Both the position numbers and the translations under genes were made by a program. Below, piece after piece: positions 34,187-46,189 of a stretch of DNA of 64,000 nucleotides; position 1 is the first letter of the stretch; the number at the start of each line of letters is the position of its first letter. The stretch comes from Sphagnum magellanicum (Eukaryota > Streptophyta > Sphagnopsida > Sphagnales > Sphagnaceae), in contig CM038913.1 in assembly GCA_021904315.1 (NCBI GenBank), positions 6,199,958 through 6,263,957 on the forward strand, read 5' to 3'. The notes below the pieces were generated by a model. That model saw only the letters and a program-made list of their open reading frames with translations, was not told the origin of the DNA and did not search any database.

Positions 34187-35368
34187 CACCAGGCATGTCA
34201 TGTTCTTCATGCATTTTGTGTTCTTTTGTTTGAAGCTAGACCTCGGAAGGAAATTTTGGGAGGTGCATCCATAAAAGTTACATTGATGATGAAAATAGAC
34301 CAATTGAAAATGCATTCTTGGGGAATATTGTTTGCAAGTTGATGGTTGTAAGTTGTACCAAAAGTTAGGGGAGTCAAATGTATTCCCAACACGAATGTAA
34401 GGGTTCAGATCATGGAGGAGCATGAAAACTTGAAACAAGAACTTAAGATTTTTGGCTCGCATGTGTGGGTTTGTGTTTGGGTTTGTGTTTTTTTTTTTCT
34501 TGAGGTGGAATTTCGTTTGTTGACAAAATTAGAAAATGAAAAAAAATGGGTTTGTTGTTTCTCACTAAATTTTGAAAAATGTTTAATAGAATAACTAGAT
34601 TTCTATGTTATGCTCTACTAACAGGTGCCCAACCCAAGTATTATTTCAACTAATTTACTTAAGGAAAGAACCGGGAGAAATTTCCTTTAATATTTGGAGT
34701 GCACCTTATGTTTGTGACTATCCCCTCCACAAAAAAGAGGAGGGGTTTTATGCCTACCTTACCCTAAGGTCAGTTACGTTATCAAATAATCCTCAAAATA
34801 ATGAAATGAAATTTTGTGAAAATATGAAGTTGACATGTTAAAAATCATCAAAATTACCATAGGCTACACTCTGAATAATTTCATTACTCATGTGACAATA
34901 TCATAATAGATCATGGAAAAAACTATAATTTCAAATTTTTAAAACGAATTTATTTTTTGAAAAAAATAATTAGTCGTTTTGTCAATGTGGAAACTGACCC
35001 TAGGCTACGGTATTTCTTAAGAGGGGGAGGATTTGGTGTCTACTTATGGGTGTAAGATGCATTCCATGGTTAATAATAGATGTAAAAATTAATGTCGGGC
35101 AATTCTTTACTTTTATGAAGAACCTTTGGTTCTTGTTTAAAAAATAAAGTTATCCATAAAGTTCTTCTAATTGGGGGGCAAACATGGTCAATTTTGGAAT
35201 AATAGGAAATGAAAATCATAATAAAATACGAAGGATGTAAAAATGAAAATAACAAGATACGAAAATTAGCTTCATCCCCAATTTGGGCTTTGCATTGTTC
35301 TCATGTGCTTGAAGTTTTCAATGCTTGTGAAAGTGCTTGTGTTGGTTTGTTTGGGCTTGTGTGTAAGA
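34187..35368. other. AT-rich spacer, no gene recognised
   Basis: Contains a GTTTGTGT-rich stretch at 34,468-34,500 and short frames only. No domain or repeat family identified. Confidence 0.45.
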
Positions 35369-35369
35369 G

Positions 35370-35602
35370 AAAAATTCAAAGCTCCAAACGACAATGGTGC
35401 AAGAGGAAAAAGAGAAAAAAATTCAAAGCTCCAAGCAACAATGGTGTGAGAGGAAAAAGAGAAAAATTCAAAGCTCCAAGGGACAATGGTGTGAGAGGAA
35501 AAAGAGAAAAATTCAAAGCTCCAAATGACAATGGTGTGAGAGGAAAAAGCAAGAAAAACTTAAAGCTCCAAGCGACAATGGTGCAAGAGGGAAAAGAGAA
35601 TT
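35370..35602 (+). repeat. 45-47-bp minisatellite, five copies
   Basis: The anchor 'attcaaagctcc' begins at 35,374, 35,421, 35,466 and 35,511, with a variant at about 35,558. The spacing is 47, 45, 45 and 47 bp. Each unit continues 'aa..acaatggtg.gagaggaaaaag'. The unit length is a multiple of three often enough that a 148-codon frame (35,209-35,655) crosses it, encoding a Lys/Arg-rich repeat. That frame has no known domain and is probably fortuitous. Confidence 0.88.
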
Positions 35603-36779
35603 GTGTTATGAGAGTTTTTATGAGGATGGAAGGATTTAAGCTTTATGAGAAATAATGAACAAATTGTTCTAAGCATGTAGAATGATTGGTTTCCAAAGAG
35701 TTGTGAGGGATCGTTTTATGAAAGTGGCGAGATTGTAAGCATAAGTAAGGGGTTCAAAGTTGTAGCAAGAAGACTTGTGAGGAAGGTATGAGTGTGGTTG
35801 ATAGCCTTGTCAATGCAAGTGACTAGTAGAATGGAGGATTCAACACAAAAAAAATTCAACATAAAAGTTGTGTGAAGTTCTCTATTTTGATTAGGATTTC
35901 ATTTGAACTTCCCAATCTCCAAACACCAATAGATATGGCGTTAGTTGAAAGCTCTTGGGAAGGTGAGGAGGCTTTTTTTAATTGACAATCTTTATACCCC
36001 CCACATTTAGGAGGCTTGCCTCTTAATATTGTGGTCTACATCAATTGTATGTTTGAAATTTTTTAAGATTGTTCAAAAGTTGCTTGGACTTGTCCTAAAG
36101 TTGATTGCCACAAGGTTGAGACAAGGTGATTTTCTTGCTCCTCCTTCATCCTAGGTATGTCCATCACAATCTTTAATTCATCAATCCCAATATGTGAAAA
36201 GATGCAAGGAGATGAAACTCACAATTATACCCACAAGCATGTTGTTGCCTCCTTTTTCCAATGGTCTAATAATTTACAACATATTGCCACTCATGCCCAT
36301 GACCCCATCCATACTATGGTGTCTCTATCAAATAAGCAAAGTGTGGTTTAAGGGATTAGGGGAGAGTCTAGCTTGGAATGCATTGGAAGAGATCATTAAA
36401 GTTGATCATAGATCATGCCTTCAAATCTTAAAATAAATTGGTAGTGCAAGGTGGTCTCTTCAAGCTAGCTTCAAGTTTGAAGTACATTGCTTGAAAGTAT
36501 GTCTACTACTTCCAAGTGACATAAACATCATTGCATATGACTCTAACACCAAATCTTACAAGGATTCTAACATGATCTTGGAAATCCCTAGGTAGAATGG
36601 AAATTTATGAACATAATTTTTGGATGGTGGAAATTCATTTTCTTTTATGTATAGCCTTAAATGTAGGCTCTATTTGTGGTTATTTATAAAAATAATCTTC
36701 TTACGAACTTGATATGAAATGAATTGGTTTTGCAAAACTTGAAATACATTAAATTATTTGGATTTTGCCCTTGGTGATG
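35603..36779. other. Spacer, no gene recognised
   Basis: A plus-strand stretch at 36,157-36,436 has two overlapping open frames of 64 and 80 codons with no domain. Nothing else seen. Confidence 0.4.
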
Positions 36780-38620
36780 AAATTTGACCATTTTTAAGCC
36801 TCATTATGGGTACTTGAATTGATTTGGAGGTTCAAACATTTAGAGTTTAGGTTCATAAATTGAAGTCTACCTCCATCATTTTGGATCAAACTTTATCAAG
36901 TGTAGGTTTGTTTTTAACATTTAAAGGATTCAAGTTTCAACAAATTCAACACTAATTCATTAATTGTAAGTTTGGTTCCAACATTCTAAAATATTGATTC
37001 ATCATTTGCAAGTTTGGTCACAACATCTAAATAGTTGTCTTAATGAATTGAGGTTTACACCAACATTTTAAAAGATTGTTTCACCAAGTGTAGGTTTAAT
37101 TCCACAATGAACATGACTATGTAGGGTAATTGATTAAGGTTCCAACATTTTGGCAATTAAATTTCAATTTGGTTTCAACATTTAGGGTTTAAGGGTCATA
37201 AATTAAGGTATGGATCCAACACTTCAAAATTGATCCCAACATTTCAAGTTTATTTGGGGACTATGTCATGATTCTAGTTTGATTCCAACATTTAGGGGTT
37301 TAAGGCTTATGAATTGAACTTTGGATCTAATAGTTTTTTTTAAATTCCAACATTTTCAGGTTTACTTGGACTATTTCATTGAATTTCATCAAATGGGGGA
37401 CCATTTCATTGATTTTAATTTGGTTCCAACATTTTGGGTTTAGGACATATGAATTGACGTTTCATCAATTTAAGACCGTTTCCAACAATTTAGGTTTGTA
37501 TCCATCATTTGAGGTCTACTTGGGGATTATTTCATTGAATTCATCAAATGTGTAATTATTTCATTGATTTTTTATTTTGTTCCAACATTTAAGGTTTAAA
37601 GCTTGTGAATTGAAGTTTGGATCCAACATTTCAAAATTATTTTCAACAATTCAAGTTTATATGCATCATTTGAAATATACTTGGGGGTTGTTTCATTGTA
37701 TTTCATCAAATGGGCAACTTTTTATTGAATCATTTCAAGTCTATATCCATCATTTGAGGCATATTTAAAGACTATTTCATCAAATTTCAAATTAATTCCA
37801 ACATTTAGGGTTTAAAGCTTATGAATTGATGTTTGAATCCAACATTTTTGGATTGTTTCCAACTTTTTTTTTCAAATGTATATCCATCATTTGAAATGTA
37901 TTTAAGGTTTATTTCAATGAATTTCAAATTAGTTCCAACATTTAGGGTTTAGGTTGATTAAATGTGGATCTAATAAAATTAAGATTATTTCCATCATTTC
38001 AAATGCATTTCCATCATTTTATTTATACTTGGGGACTATTTCATTGAATTTCATAACATGACCAACTTCTTTTATGAATTGAGATTTACTTCCAACATTT
38101 AAGGTTTTGAATTAAAGTTTAAATCTAGCATTTCATGATTATTTTCAACATTTTAATTATGTTTGGGGATTTTTTCCATCAATATCTTCAATTTGAGGTT
38201 TATTACAACATTTTGAAATTTGGTTCAAACATTTTATGTAATTTTGGGGATTACTTCCCACAATTTCATCAATTTAACAACTAATTCTTACATTTTGCTA
38301 TTTGTTATCAAGATTTAAAACTTAGGTTCATTGATTTGAGGTGTGTCTCCAACATAAAAAATATTATTTCCAACTTTTACCTAAACTTGGGGACTATTTA
38401 GATTTTGTTTTTTTAATTGGCAATTATTTCCAATATTTAAGGTGGATTTGGTGATTATTTCATTGAAATTCATGAATTTGGCAATTGTTTGATTGAATTG
38501 AGGTTTGCTTCCAACATTTATGTCACCTTTTCCAACATTTCACATCTATTTCATTGAATTTCATGATTATTTCATTAAAGGTAGGTTTGTTTCAAGCCTT
38601 GAAAGTATGTTTAGTATGTT
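36780..38620. repeat. Long degenerate tandem repeat
   Basis: Two phrases alternate through 1.8 kb: 'ttccaacatttagggttta(aa)gc..atgaattga' and 'cttggggactatttcattgaatttcatcaaatg' with variants. The second is seen near 37,253, 37,363, 37,511, 37,680, 37,767, 37,900, 38,029, 38,253 and 38,390. Unit length drifts between about 90 and 170 bp. It reads as an old satellite-like array. Confidence 0.75.
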
Positions 38621-41600
38621 ATTCAAGTTAATAAACCTAAATTAAGCCCATTTCAAGTGTTGCAAGTTTGTTCCTACTTAATTCAAGTCTATATACCTAT
38701 ATTGATGATTCTTTCAAATGTTGCAAATATGTTTGTTCCTAGTTTGAACATGGCAAATGATCATGAAGAGTCCCACGTGATTTCACAAGCATCTAGGTTT
38801 GATTCTAAGATGAAAAACATGAGATGCCATCTAGTCAACCACTAGCAAAGGTCCCAAGGAAGGAGAAATGGTTTGAATTTTTATGGAATCACTCCATTTG
38901 AACATCAAGGCCACAAGTTATCATTTCAATTTTTCAAAATACTCAAAAGACACACAAAAAAAGTGACATAGTTCAAACTTAGCTTTGTGTGAAAGGTGGT
39001 ATATGTAGGCTACAAAACAACTCATCCCAAATGCATCTTCTATAAGGATATTTTAAAGGATCAACTTTGGGAAACTTTGAAATAGGTGAAGATTGGGACA
39101 TCCAATGAAAATGGAACCAAGAAAGTTGTGTTGCATAGTGAAAACATCTTAGCACAATTGAAGGTAACAAATGGACATGCCACCCAAAATGTTTTCAAAA
39201 GATGGTAAAGTGTGATTGATGGGACATCTACCCCCCCTAGTACCTAAGACCCCTATTCCTCTTATGGTCTTTGAATTTATAAATGAACTAACATTTAATC
39301 TATCATCTAATTTGAACCCTAGCTTGACATGTACTTCAAATGGCAAAACACCAAAAAAGGTGAAAATGTTGTAATCATAATCTAGCAATTTTTCCACCAT
39401 GGCGTGGGAAATGGTGATCAACAATGAAAATAAAAGAATTTTAATCAAAGCAAGGATGGAAATTAACATAAAGAAGAAGAGAACAATGAGGCTTACTAAT
39501 TTGATAATGATTAAAGACCTAAAAGTTTTGACAAATGTAAAATTTAAAACAAAGGTCAAGGATGTTTTAAACTTGTAGCTAAAAGTCCACATCTTAGCCA
39601 TAGTTAGTTGGGTCCTTTATTTGGTCATTATTGACTTCGTATGTGAAGTCTATGTAATATTTTTGTAAGAAATTAGTCATAATAGTTATAGCTTAGAATA
39701 AGTGATTATACTTTTCCTTTGCGAAATCAGAACATGTTATTAATCTTTTCCATTTTTGTTTCAACTTCCCAATTCCCCATTCCAACCACACTCTATACCA
39801 TGCATGCATTTTTTTGTATGTTCACACTGGACCTAGGTCATGCTTAGGCTAGCTCAAGTTTCCCAAATCACTATATCACAAACATATTTTTACCAATATA
39901 ACTTAAGTCCCCCAATAAATATTCAAAGTATTCATATGTATGTATAAAAAACTGACATCAATTTTTATACATGTTTGACATGTGCATGATGTTCATATGA
40001 TGAAAACAACCATGATATCCACTATCTAGGTAAATGGGCAATCCATGGTGGTCCAAGACCACCATGTTGTTCATACAATACATCTTTTACCACTCATTGA
40101 ACCATGATATGCTAGGATCTTTGTTTCAAGGCATGTGGATTTTGATGAAAGTCTCATCAATGAATTTGATACAACTTTAGAATTTTGAAATGTGTCTACC
40201 AAGGGTACCCCACTCCTTGGCAATAGGCCATTGGATATTGTCACTTATAGCCTCATTAATGCAAGATGCAATGAAAATTGCATCATCACATATTGTATTC
40301 TTGTTCTATTTCCACATAAATGTGTTATACATGACTATGTTGTCATGTTTCATGTATATGATAAATTGGAGTAGTTGATATTATATGTTCAATTTAATTA
40401 ATTACCTTATACAATGTGAGTTTTAATAGTGAATCACACATGGGCTTTGATGGGTTTAGGGTTTAAGGTTTAGGGGACCATTAATGCGATTAATTTATCA
40501 AATTCTAACAAATTAAAGTTTGCTAAAGCTTTGAACAAACTTAAAATTGATCACATTTTGAAAAGCACATCCCAAATACTCATCTCTCAATCAACTGATT
40601 ACCTAACATTTGGTCCCAATTCATTTGTGTTGAATAGCTTGAATGTGGTAGTGCCCATTACTACAACTATGTACATGATTTGATGTTGCTTGCTTGTTTT
40701 TTGAAACATCTCCTCATCACTACTTGATGAAAAGCCATTGAAATCAACCATGTCCAAAAAGATATCATTACCATTAAAAAAACCCATGAAACATAGGGAG
40801 AAACCCCAAAACAAGTCTTAAAATAAACCCTAAAAAGACTTTTAAAACCCCAAGAAAAGCCCAAAAAGAAACTTTAAAACAAAAAAATAAAAAAATAAAT
40901 GTTATAGAGACAGTAAAAAATCAAAGGAACTCCCACAAGTGAAATGAGAAATTATAAATAGTTCTCATTAATGAGTGAAGGAAAAAAAAGTAATTCCCAC
41001 AAATGAAAATGAAAAAATCATTCTAGAAACCAAAGTTCAACCCTCAAGGTTCAATATATACTAAAACCTTAATTCTAGAAACAAAATTCAAGCTTCAACA
41101 GCATATATTGAAACCCTAATTCCCAAAACAAAGGATTGTGTAGTTCACCAAATTCATGAAGCTTGATAAGTTAAGACTCATGGCTATATTGTAAATTCAA
41201 GATTGTAATGTGCATTAAGCTTGCATTTCAATGAGTTTGGAATAGACGGCACTATCGAGAATCCAAACTCTAGAGTTTAGACAACAATGTTGCAACTTGT
41301 ACCAACATCCATCACGATTCCCTAAATCATTAGCAACATCTAAGGCTCGAGAAGCCATACCCGAATTCAATTGTTGGAACTTGGCAATTGCATTAACCTA
41401 GAAATGACCAAACATTAAACCTTAATGATTAACCTTCAAGTTCATCGACAAGGCTTGGGCCTTGAAAGGATTAACTTCTAAGGCTTGAGCATCGCAAGTT
41501 GCAACATGCTTGTAGCTTGAACATTAAACCTCAATGATCATATTTGGATTTTGTAGCAAATCCAAGCTTCAAAAAGGAAAAGGTTTAAACATTTATACCT

Positions 41601-42797
41601 TGTACAAATGTTTCATGAAGTAGCACCGTAGTAGGTTATGTTGTTATAGGCAAATGAACCTTCACTGTTGGTAAGAACTTTGGCAATTGAAATTACATCA
41701 AAGAGTGGTTGGCAATGGCGTGTTCAAGCATATAAGGAGCCTTGATGAATTAAGGAGAAGATCATCAAAATTGAAGGCAACTCCTCTCAAAGCATAGTCA
41801 TGGATGTGGCCAAAGTAGTGACAGACATGAGAGAATGAAAAGGCGCCTCTTTCCTTATCAAGGTCAAAAATGGAAAACCCTAACCTTAGGGAGGAGCCAT
41901 TTGGCACATTCATACACAAAATGAGGACCATACAATGGCAACATGTGTCTGTTTTTAATGGGTTGTCTTGCAAATCAGGTAAGGCCAAAAGAGATATTTG
42001 ACGAATTTTCATATATATATATATATAATTTTTCAAGCTTAGAGGTAGCCAGCCAGCCCCCTTGAAAGGTAGGGATTTAGTTAAAATTCACTAGTAAAAG
42101 AAAAGCTGGGGTGAAGACATGGTGACTTTATGGATAACTCTATCGAACCTATCTCAATTTCAATATAACACATAAATGAAACTGGGAATCTGGTCTTAGG
42201 TTGGGTTCTTTTAAAAAATTCTAATTCTGGTTTCGGTTTTGGTTCTAAAAACCATTCTTGGTTCTGATATAATTCTTACTAACTCAGATGAGAAATTGAT
42301 AGTTAACTGTGGATTAACCTACCATTAACCCTAGTTCTAGTCACTTTTTCTTTTAGAAACAGAGGTATATTAGTTCCAGTTCCAGTTCCACACAAAAAAT
42401 AGAACTGAGAACCTGGTTTGGGTCCTGGTGGGTCTCACTCTTAAATGGTTCCAGGTTTGAAAATCAGACCCAATTCCAATTCGATACGTACCAACAAGAA
42501 CCAAAACCAATGGGTAGTACTACAGACCAAGGTGGGGTTAGGCACCCAACAATGGTAAGAATCCCTTCCCCAATATGCTCCCCAATCTAGAAATGTTTAG
42601 GTTCATGATAATATTTGGCTTCAAATGGATATAATGGCATAGGATGGCTCTTTAAGGACTTAAATGACAAGTAGAAGGAGTTAAAAGTCAAGTTGGTAAT
42701 ACTCTTATTAGTGTCAGCTTAAAGACCAAACCCACTTTTGCTAAACATTGGCTCATACAAGGCCCTTCCAACATCTTAAACTCTTGTCATATTGATG
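38621..42797. other. AT-rich spacer, no gene recognised
   Basis: The longest open frame is on the minus strand at 39,601-39,149 (150 codons, Phe/Ile/Leu-rich at its start). It has no domain and most likely reflects composition. Telomere-like 'gggtttagggtttaaggtttagggg' sequence begins at about 40,452. Around 42,190-42,500, GGTTC and GAACC phrases recur in both orientations, a weak degenerate repeat. Confidence 0.45.
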
Positions 42798-42950
42798 AAA
42801 CCCTAAACCCTAAACCAGTAAATAAAGCACCCAGCAAAAGGGGAAGAAAGAAGGAAGATGAAAACCCTTGTCATATTTCATATCCCCATTTCACCAAATT
42901 AACTACTCATACACCACCAAACTTGATATTAAACCCTAAACCCTAAACCC
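42798..42950. repeat. Two short interstitial CCCTAAA runs
   Basis: AAACCCTAAACCCTAAACC lies at about 42,798-42,816 and a second run of the same type at about 42,931-42,950, roughly 130 bp apart. Each has about two and a half telomere units. Confidence 0.8.
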
Positions 42951-43149
42951 GTGGGTTTGCAGGTGGGTACCTATTCACATTGTGTATATGGAGGACAGCA
43001 GCAGGTAGTTATGTACTAGAGAATGGGCCATCTAGGCCCTAGGGCTGATTCTGGCTCCTAGCAAGTGCATGGGTGACGGTGAGCATCTTGGGCCGAGCCT
43101 ATGCGGAATAGGCCTTGGCCGGCCTGCTCTCTGGTGTCCAAGGCAGGTA

Positions 43150-43188
43150 AATATGCAGAATCTGCATGGGTGGCCGATTCTGCATATT
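43150..43188. repeat. 13-bp inverted repeat
   Basis: AATATGCAGAATC at 43,150-43,162 is exactly complemented by 43,176-43,188, with a 13-base GC-rich loop. It sits in a locally GC-rich patch (about 43,060-43,200) with no recognised gene. Confidence 0.85.
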
Positions 43189-43389
43189 CACCCCACCGGT
43201 TCCGGTTATGTGCTCAATTATGTTCAATTATGTGCTTTAATGAACCTCCAAATAGACCACAAATACCAGACCAACACTGGTGTAAAGCCACATTACACAC
43301 ACAAATATGTGAGTTTACACTAGATCCCTCAAAATACACACAGAGGAGGGTTATGGACTAGACCAACAGGGCCACAACCCTAACTGGGT

Positions 43390-43446
43390 TAATGGTAGAA
43401 ACTAGAAACCAGTTGGCCAGTTAGGAGGGTTGTAGACCAGACCAAG

Positions 43447-43477
<31 letters not shown>

Positions 43478-43528
43478 CCAGTACCATAACTGGCCAACAC
43501 TACTACTGGTTTCTAGTTTCTACCATTA
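43390..43528. repeat. Large inverted repeat enclosing an AAGC microsatellite
   Basis: The left arm 43,390-43,423 (TAATGGTAGAAACTAG... TTGGCCAGTTA) pairs with 43,487-43,528. The right arm has an 8-base interruption (CACTACTA) between its 11-bp and 23-bp paired parts, which are otherwise exact. The loop (43,424-43,486) contains about seven AAGC units at roughly 43,446-43,475. Confidence 0.9.
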
Positions 43529-43609
43529 AGGACCATGATGATCAGCCTTCAGACAGGCAACTGGACTCTTGGCAGGACCTAAATATACACCCCTAGGACC
43601 TAAATATAG

Positions 43610-43613
<4 letters not shown>

Positions 43614-43662
<49 letters not shown>
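43614..43662. repeat. CT microsatellite, about 24 units
   Basis: A pure CT/TC run of about 49 bases. It is preceded by a short direct repeat ('ggacctaaatata' twice, at about 43,576 and 43,597). Confidence 0.95.
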
Positions 43663-43664
<2 letters not shown>

Positions 43665-44059
43665 AGCAACTGAGTTTTGCCTTGGGTTGGGGAGTGGGGA
43701 AATCCCAAGAGGAATTGGACACTAGGTACTACCAAGGATCATGTGTCATGTCCCTCTTTTGCAAATCTGTGTCAGAGGGACCAACAACAGACTCCATCCA
43801 GAGTGAGTGCAGTTGGCCATAGGCTTACACATACATGTGTTGTGAGTTGCTTTTGCCATTGACATAAGTGTTGTGTTTCCAGCATTGATTTCAATCTCAT
43901 TATGCAAGTTCCCAAAATTAGGTCTGAATTTCCAAGCTTAAAGTTGCTACTTATTTGAGCTCCAAGCCAAGCTCAAACTCAGCTACCTACCTGTTACCTG
44001 TTGTTTGTTCCTCACAAGTCAGAAGGACCCACCCACCATTCCTTTTTTTTTTTATAATA

Positions 44060-44690
44060 AAAAACAAAAAAATTGGCGAAATTTCTCGCCAAAAAAACGA
44101 AGTAAGTTCATTACAAAAATATGAAGTGATTTTCAATGGAGGTTTTCAATCGCCAGAAGTAAGAAAGGACCCAAAAATATATATATATTTAAATCGCCAG
44201 ATCTTTCTTTATATTTGGTTTTCATTGTGTAGCCAAAACTATTGAAGGATGATAAACATATTTGTACTTCATAATCTGGTATATAGCCAGATTTGGCTAA
44301 ATCTTCTTAAGGATGGATGATTGTCAAATTTTCTACATCTTCTTATGGATTGGATGATTGCAATTTTAAAATTCCTAAAGAAAATACTCCTCAAGTTCAG
44401 TGATTTTTATTTTTTTTGTGAAATTTTGAAACCTAACAACTACAACAACAAAAAGAAGGCCCTTGCAAAACAAGTAAAAAGCTCTTTTTTTTTGGGAAAA
44501 AAAATTCAAAGGCGCCATATTTAGACAACATATATGTAGACACATGTTGCCAAACTTCTATACCAAGATTCCTAAACTTTTCTACTTTCCTCTCTGAATG
44601 ATGTGTAGTAGCCAAATTTGAGATGTGTAGCCAAATTTGGCTAAGTTAGTTCTCTTGTGGGATGATCACCAACCCACCTAGCTCACAAAT
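44060..44690 (+). repeat. Repeat block B, longest copy
   Basis: Contains a small hairpin TTGGCGA-aatttc-TCGCCAA (44,073-44,092), 'tcgccagat', 'tttggttttcattgtg', two 'tagccaaatttg' phrases, 'agccagatttggcta' and 'gatgatcaccaa'. Parts recur at 7,140-7,400, 16,800-16,930 and 57,850-57,990. Element A follows directly on its right, as at 16.9 kb. No coding frame is recognised. Confidence 0.6.
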
Positions 44691-44714
44691 TGGGGGGAAA
44701 AAAAACACAAGGAG

Positions 44715-45053
44715 TGTGTCACACACTGTGGCCTTGCCATTTACATTAAAAAGTATGTAAATGGCAAAAGAAGAAGAATTTATGGAAACTCAAATATTTC
44801 ACCATTCAAAAATATATATAAAATCTTCACAAAAAAATCCTCTAAATGAAACCAAAATCCTTCAAGATATATTATAATTCTATAACTAATAATCTCAAGT
44901 TTCAACACAAGCCAAAATATATATCATCTTTCAAAAATCCTCATATAAAAATAGACCTAGAGGCCAAAATCCCTTAAGCTACTACACTCTATAATGAATC
45001 TAAACACAATAAATTCTCCTTGCCTTGGTATGCAAGGGTTTAGGGTTTAGGGA
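44715..45053 (+). repeat. Dispersed element A, copy 3, ending in a telomere-type run
   Basis: Starts GTGTGTCACACACTGTGG, with GGCCTTGCC at 44,730-44,738. It then follows the shared element A order to 'ctccttgccttggtatgcaagg'. The ATT microsatellite is absent. The right end runs into two TTTAGGG-type units (about 45,036-45,053) rather than the GGCAAGGCC seen in copies 2 and 4. Confidence 0.82.
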
Positions 45054-45430
45054 TTTCCAACAACAAAATACTACTTAGGAAGACATCATGTATGTTTCTG
45101 CTCTCCTTTAGTTGACTTGCAAATCAGTGACAAAACAAGCTGCTTAGCTTAGCCCACCACCCCTGCAAAGCTTTCATGCACATAATTGTCTGTTAGCCTG
45201 TGCACCAAAGCTTTCCAGGCACATGATTGTCTGTACCCCCCCCCTGCCTGTATCACTCAATGTAAACTTGTTTCTTGCCAGTTTCTTTTCATTGCTATTT
45301 TCATTAAGGGTTTTTAATCATAGAAATTTTTTTTTAAATAATAATAATAATTATTATTATTATATAATCTAACTATGTTGTGAATAAATAAAAAAAAAGA
45401 AACCTTTGGTAATAAAAAAAGGACTTGTGT
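45054..45430. other. Short spacer, no gene recognised
   Basis: Contains a short tandem pair around 'caaagctttc(c/a).gcacat(a/g)attgtctgt' (about 45,166-45,232) and an AAT/ATT tract at 45,334-45,366. Confidence 0.5.
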
Positions 45431-45436
45431 CACTAA

Positions 45437-45651
45437 TGGTGCATTCACACTTGATGTTAAATCAATGTTAAATGAAAATCTAGGTGGCATCCTAGGTGGC
45501 ACCCAATGTTAAATGGCTAATAGCTTAATGTTAGGTGAATGTTAGTTTAATATCAAATCTTCACAATAAGTAAGTTTTAAGTCCTAAATGACTAGTATGG
45601 TGTTAAAGGGGCTCAGCACTAGAGTCCCTAACACCAAGTGTGAATGCACCT
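45437..45651 (+). mobile_element. MITE family H, complete copy 2 (PIF/Harbinger-like)
   Basis: A 215-bp non-autonomous element. The left end GGTGCATTCACACTTG is the inverted counterpart of the right end CAAGTGTGAATGCACC, so the terminal inverted repeats are at least 16 bp and extend imperfectly to about 22. It is flanked by direct TAA (45,434-45,436 and 45,652-45,654). Three-base TWA target duplications are the hallmark of PIF/Harbinger elements and Tourist-like MITEs. No coding capacity. The complete copy at 60.3 kb lies in the opposite orientation and is flanked by TTA. Confidence 0.88.
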
Positions 45652-45654
45652 TAA

Positions 45655-46189
45655 GTGAAAAATCTCATTGGAAACTAGGAATTTAACTATCCAAAGCCTT
45701 CAAACATCAAATTGTGAAGATGGATGGTTATATGTGTTGGGTAAGGATTGAGAACAGGGCTGTTATGGGTTCCCAAGTGTGGGACCTTACTTCCCACAAC
45801 ATTAGGCCTAAGGAACCCCTAGAGTTTTGCTTTCCGATGGATGGCTGTGATTCATTTGAGAGGAGAGATGATGCACCTTAGGTGTAAGGTGCCATCCTCT
45901 CTTGAGGGGCCAGAGTGAACCAGCACCCATGAACACACTAGTTGGCTGTTCTGTCCATAGGATGGGCTGCATTTTCTCATCCGATTTCTAACCCTGTGTT
46001 AACCAACATTGCACCATAGTCAACCTCTTTTTGGCTGTTGACCTTTGACTCCCTCCTTTTTTTCCCCAACCCTGACCTCCATACGACCCTCCCACCTAGC
46101 TACATTGCCGACCTACATCTTGACCCTACCTACCAACTAACTCCCAACCCCCTTACCTACCTACCTACCTTCTATCATTTCCCCAGCTA
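45655..46189. other. Spacer, no gene recognised
   Basis: Ordinary spacer with a small CTAC microsatellite (ttacctacctacctacctt, about 46,152-46,170) and C-rich stretches. No gene. Confidence 0.45.

Noticed and set aside
39149..39601. 150-codon minus-strand frame
   Set aside because: Phe/Ile/Leu-rich from AT composition. No domain, splice context or start context supports it.
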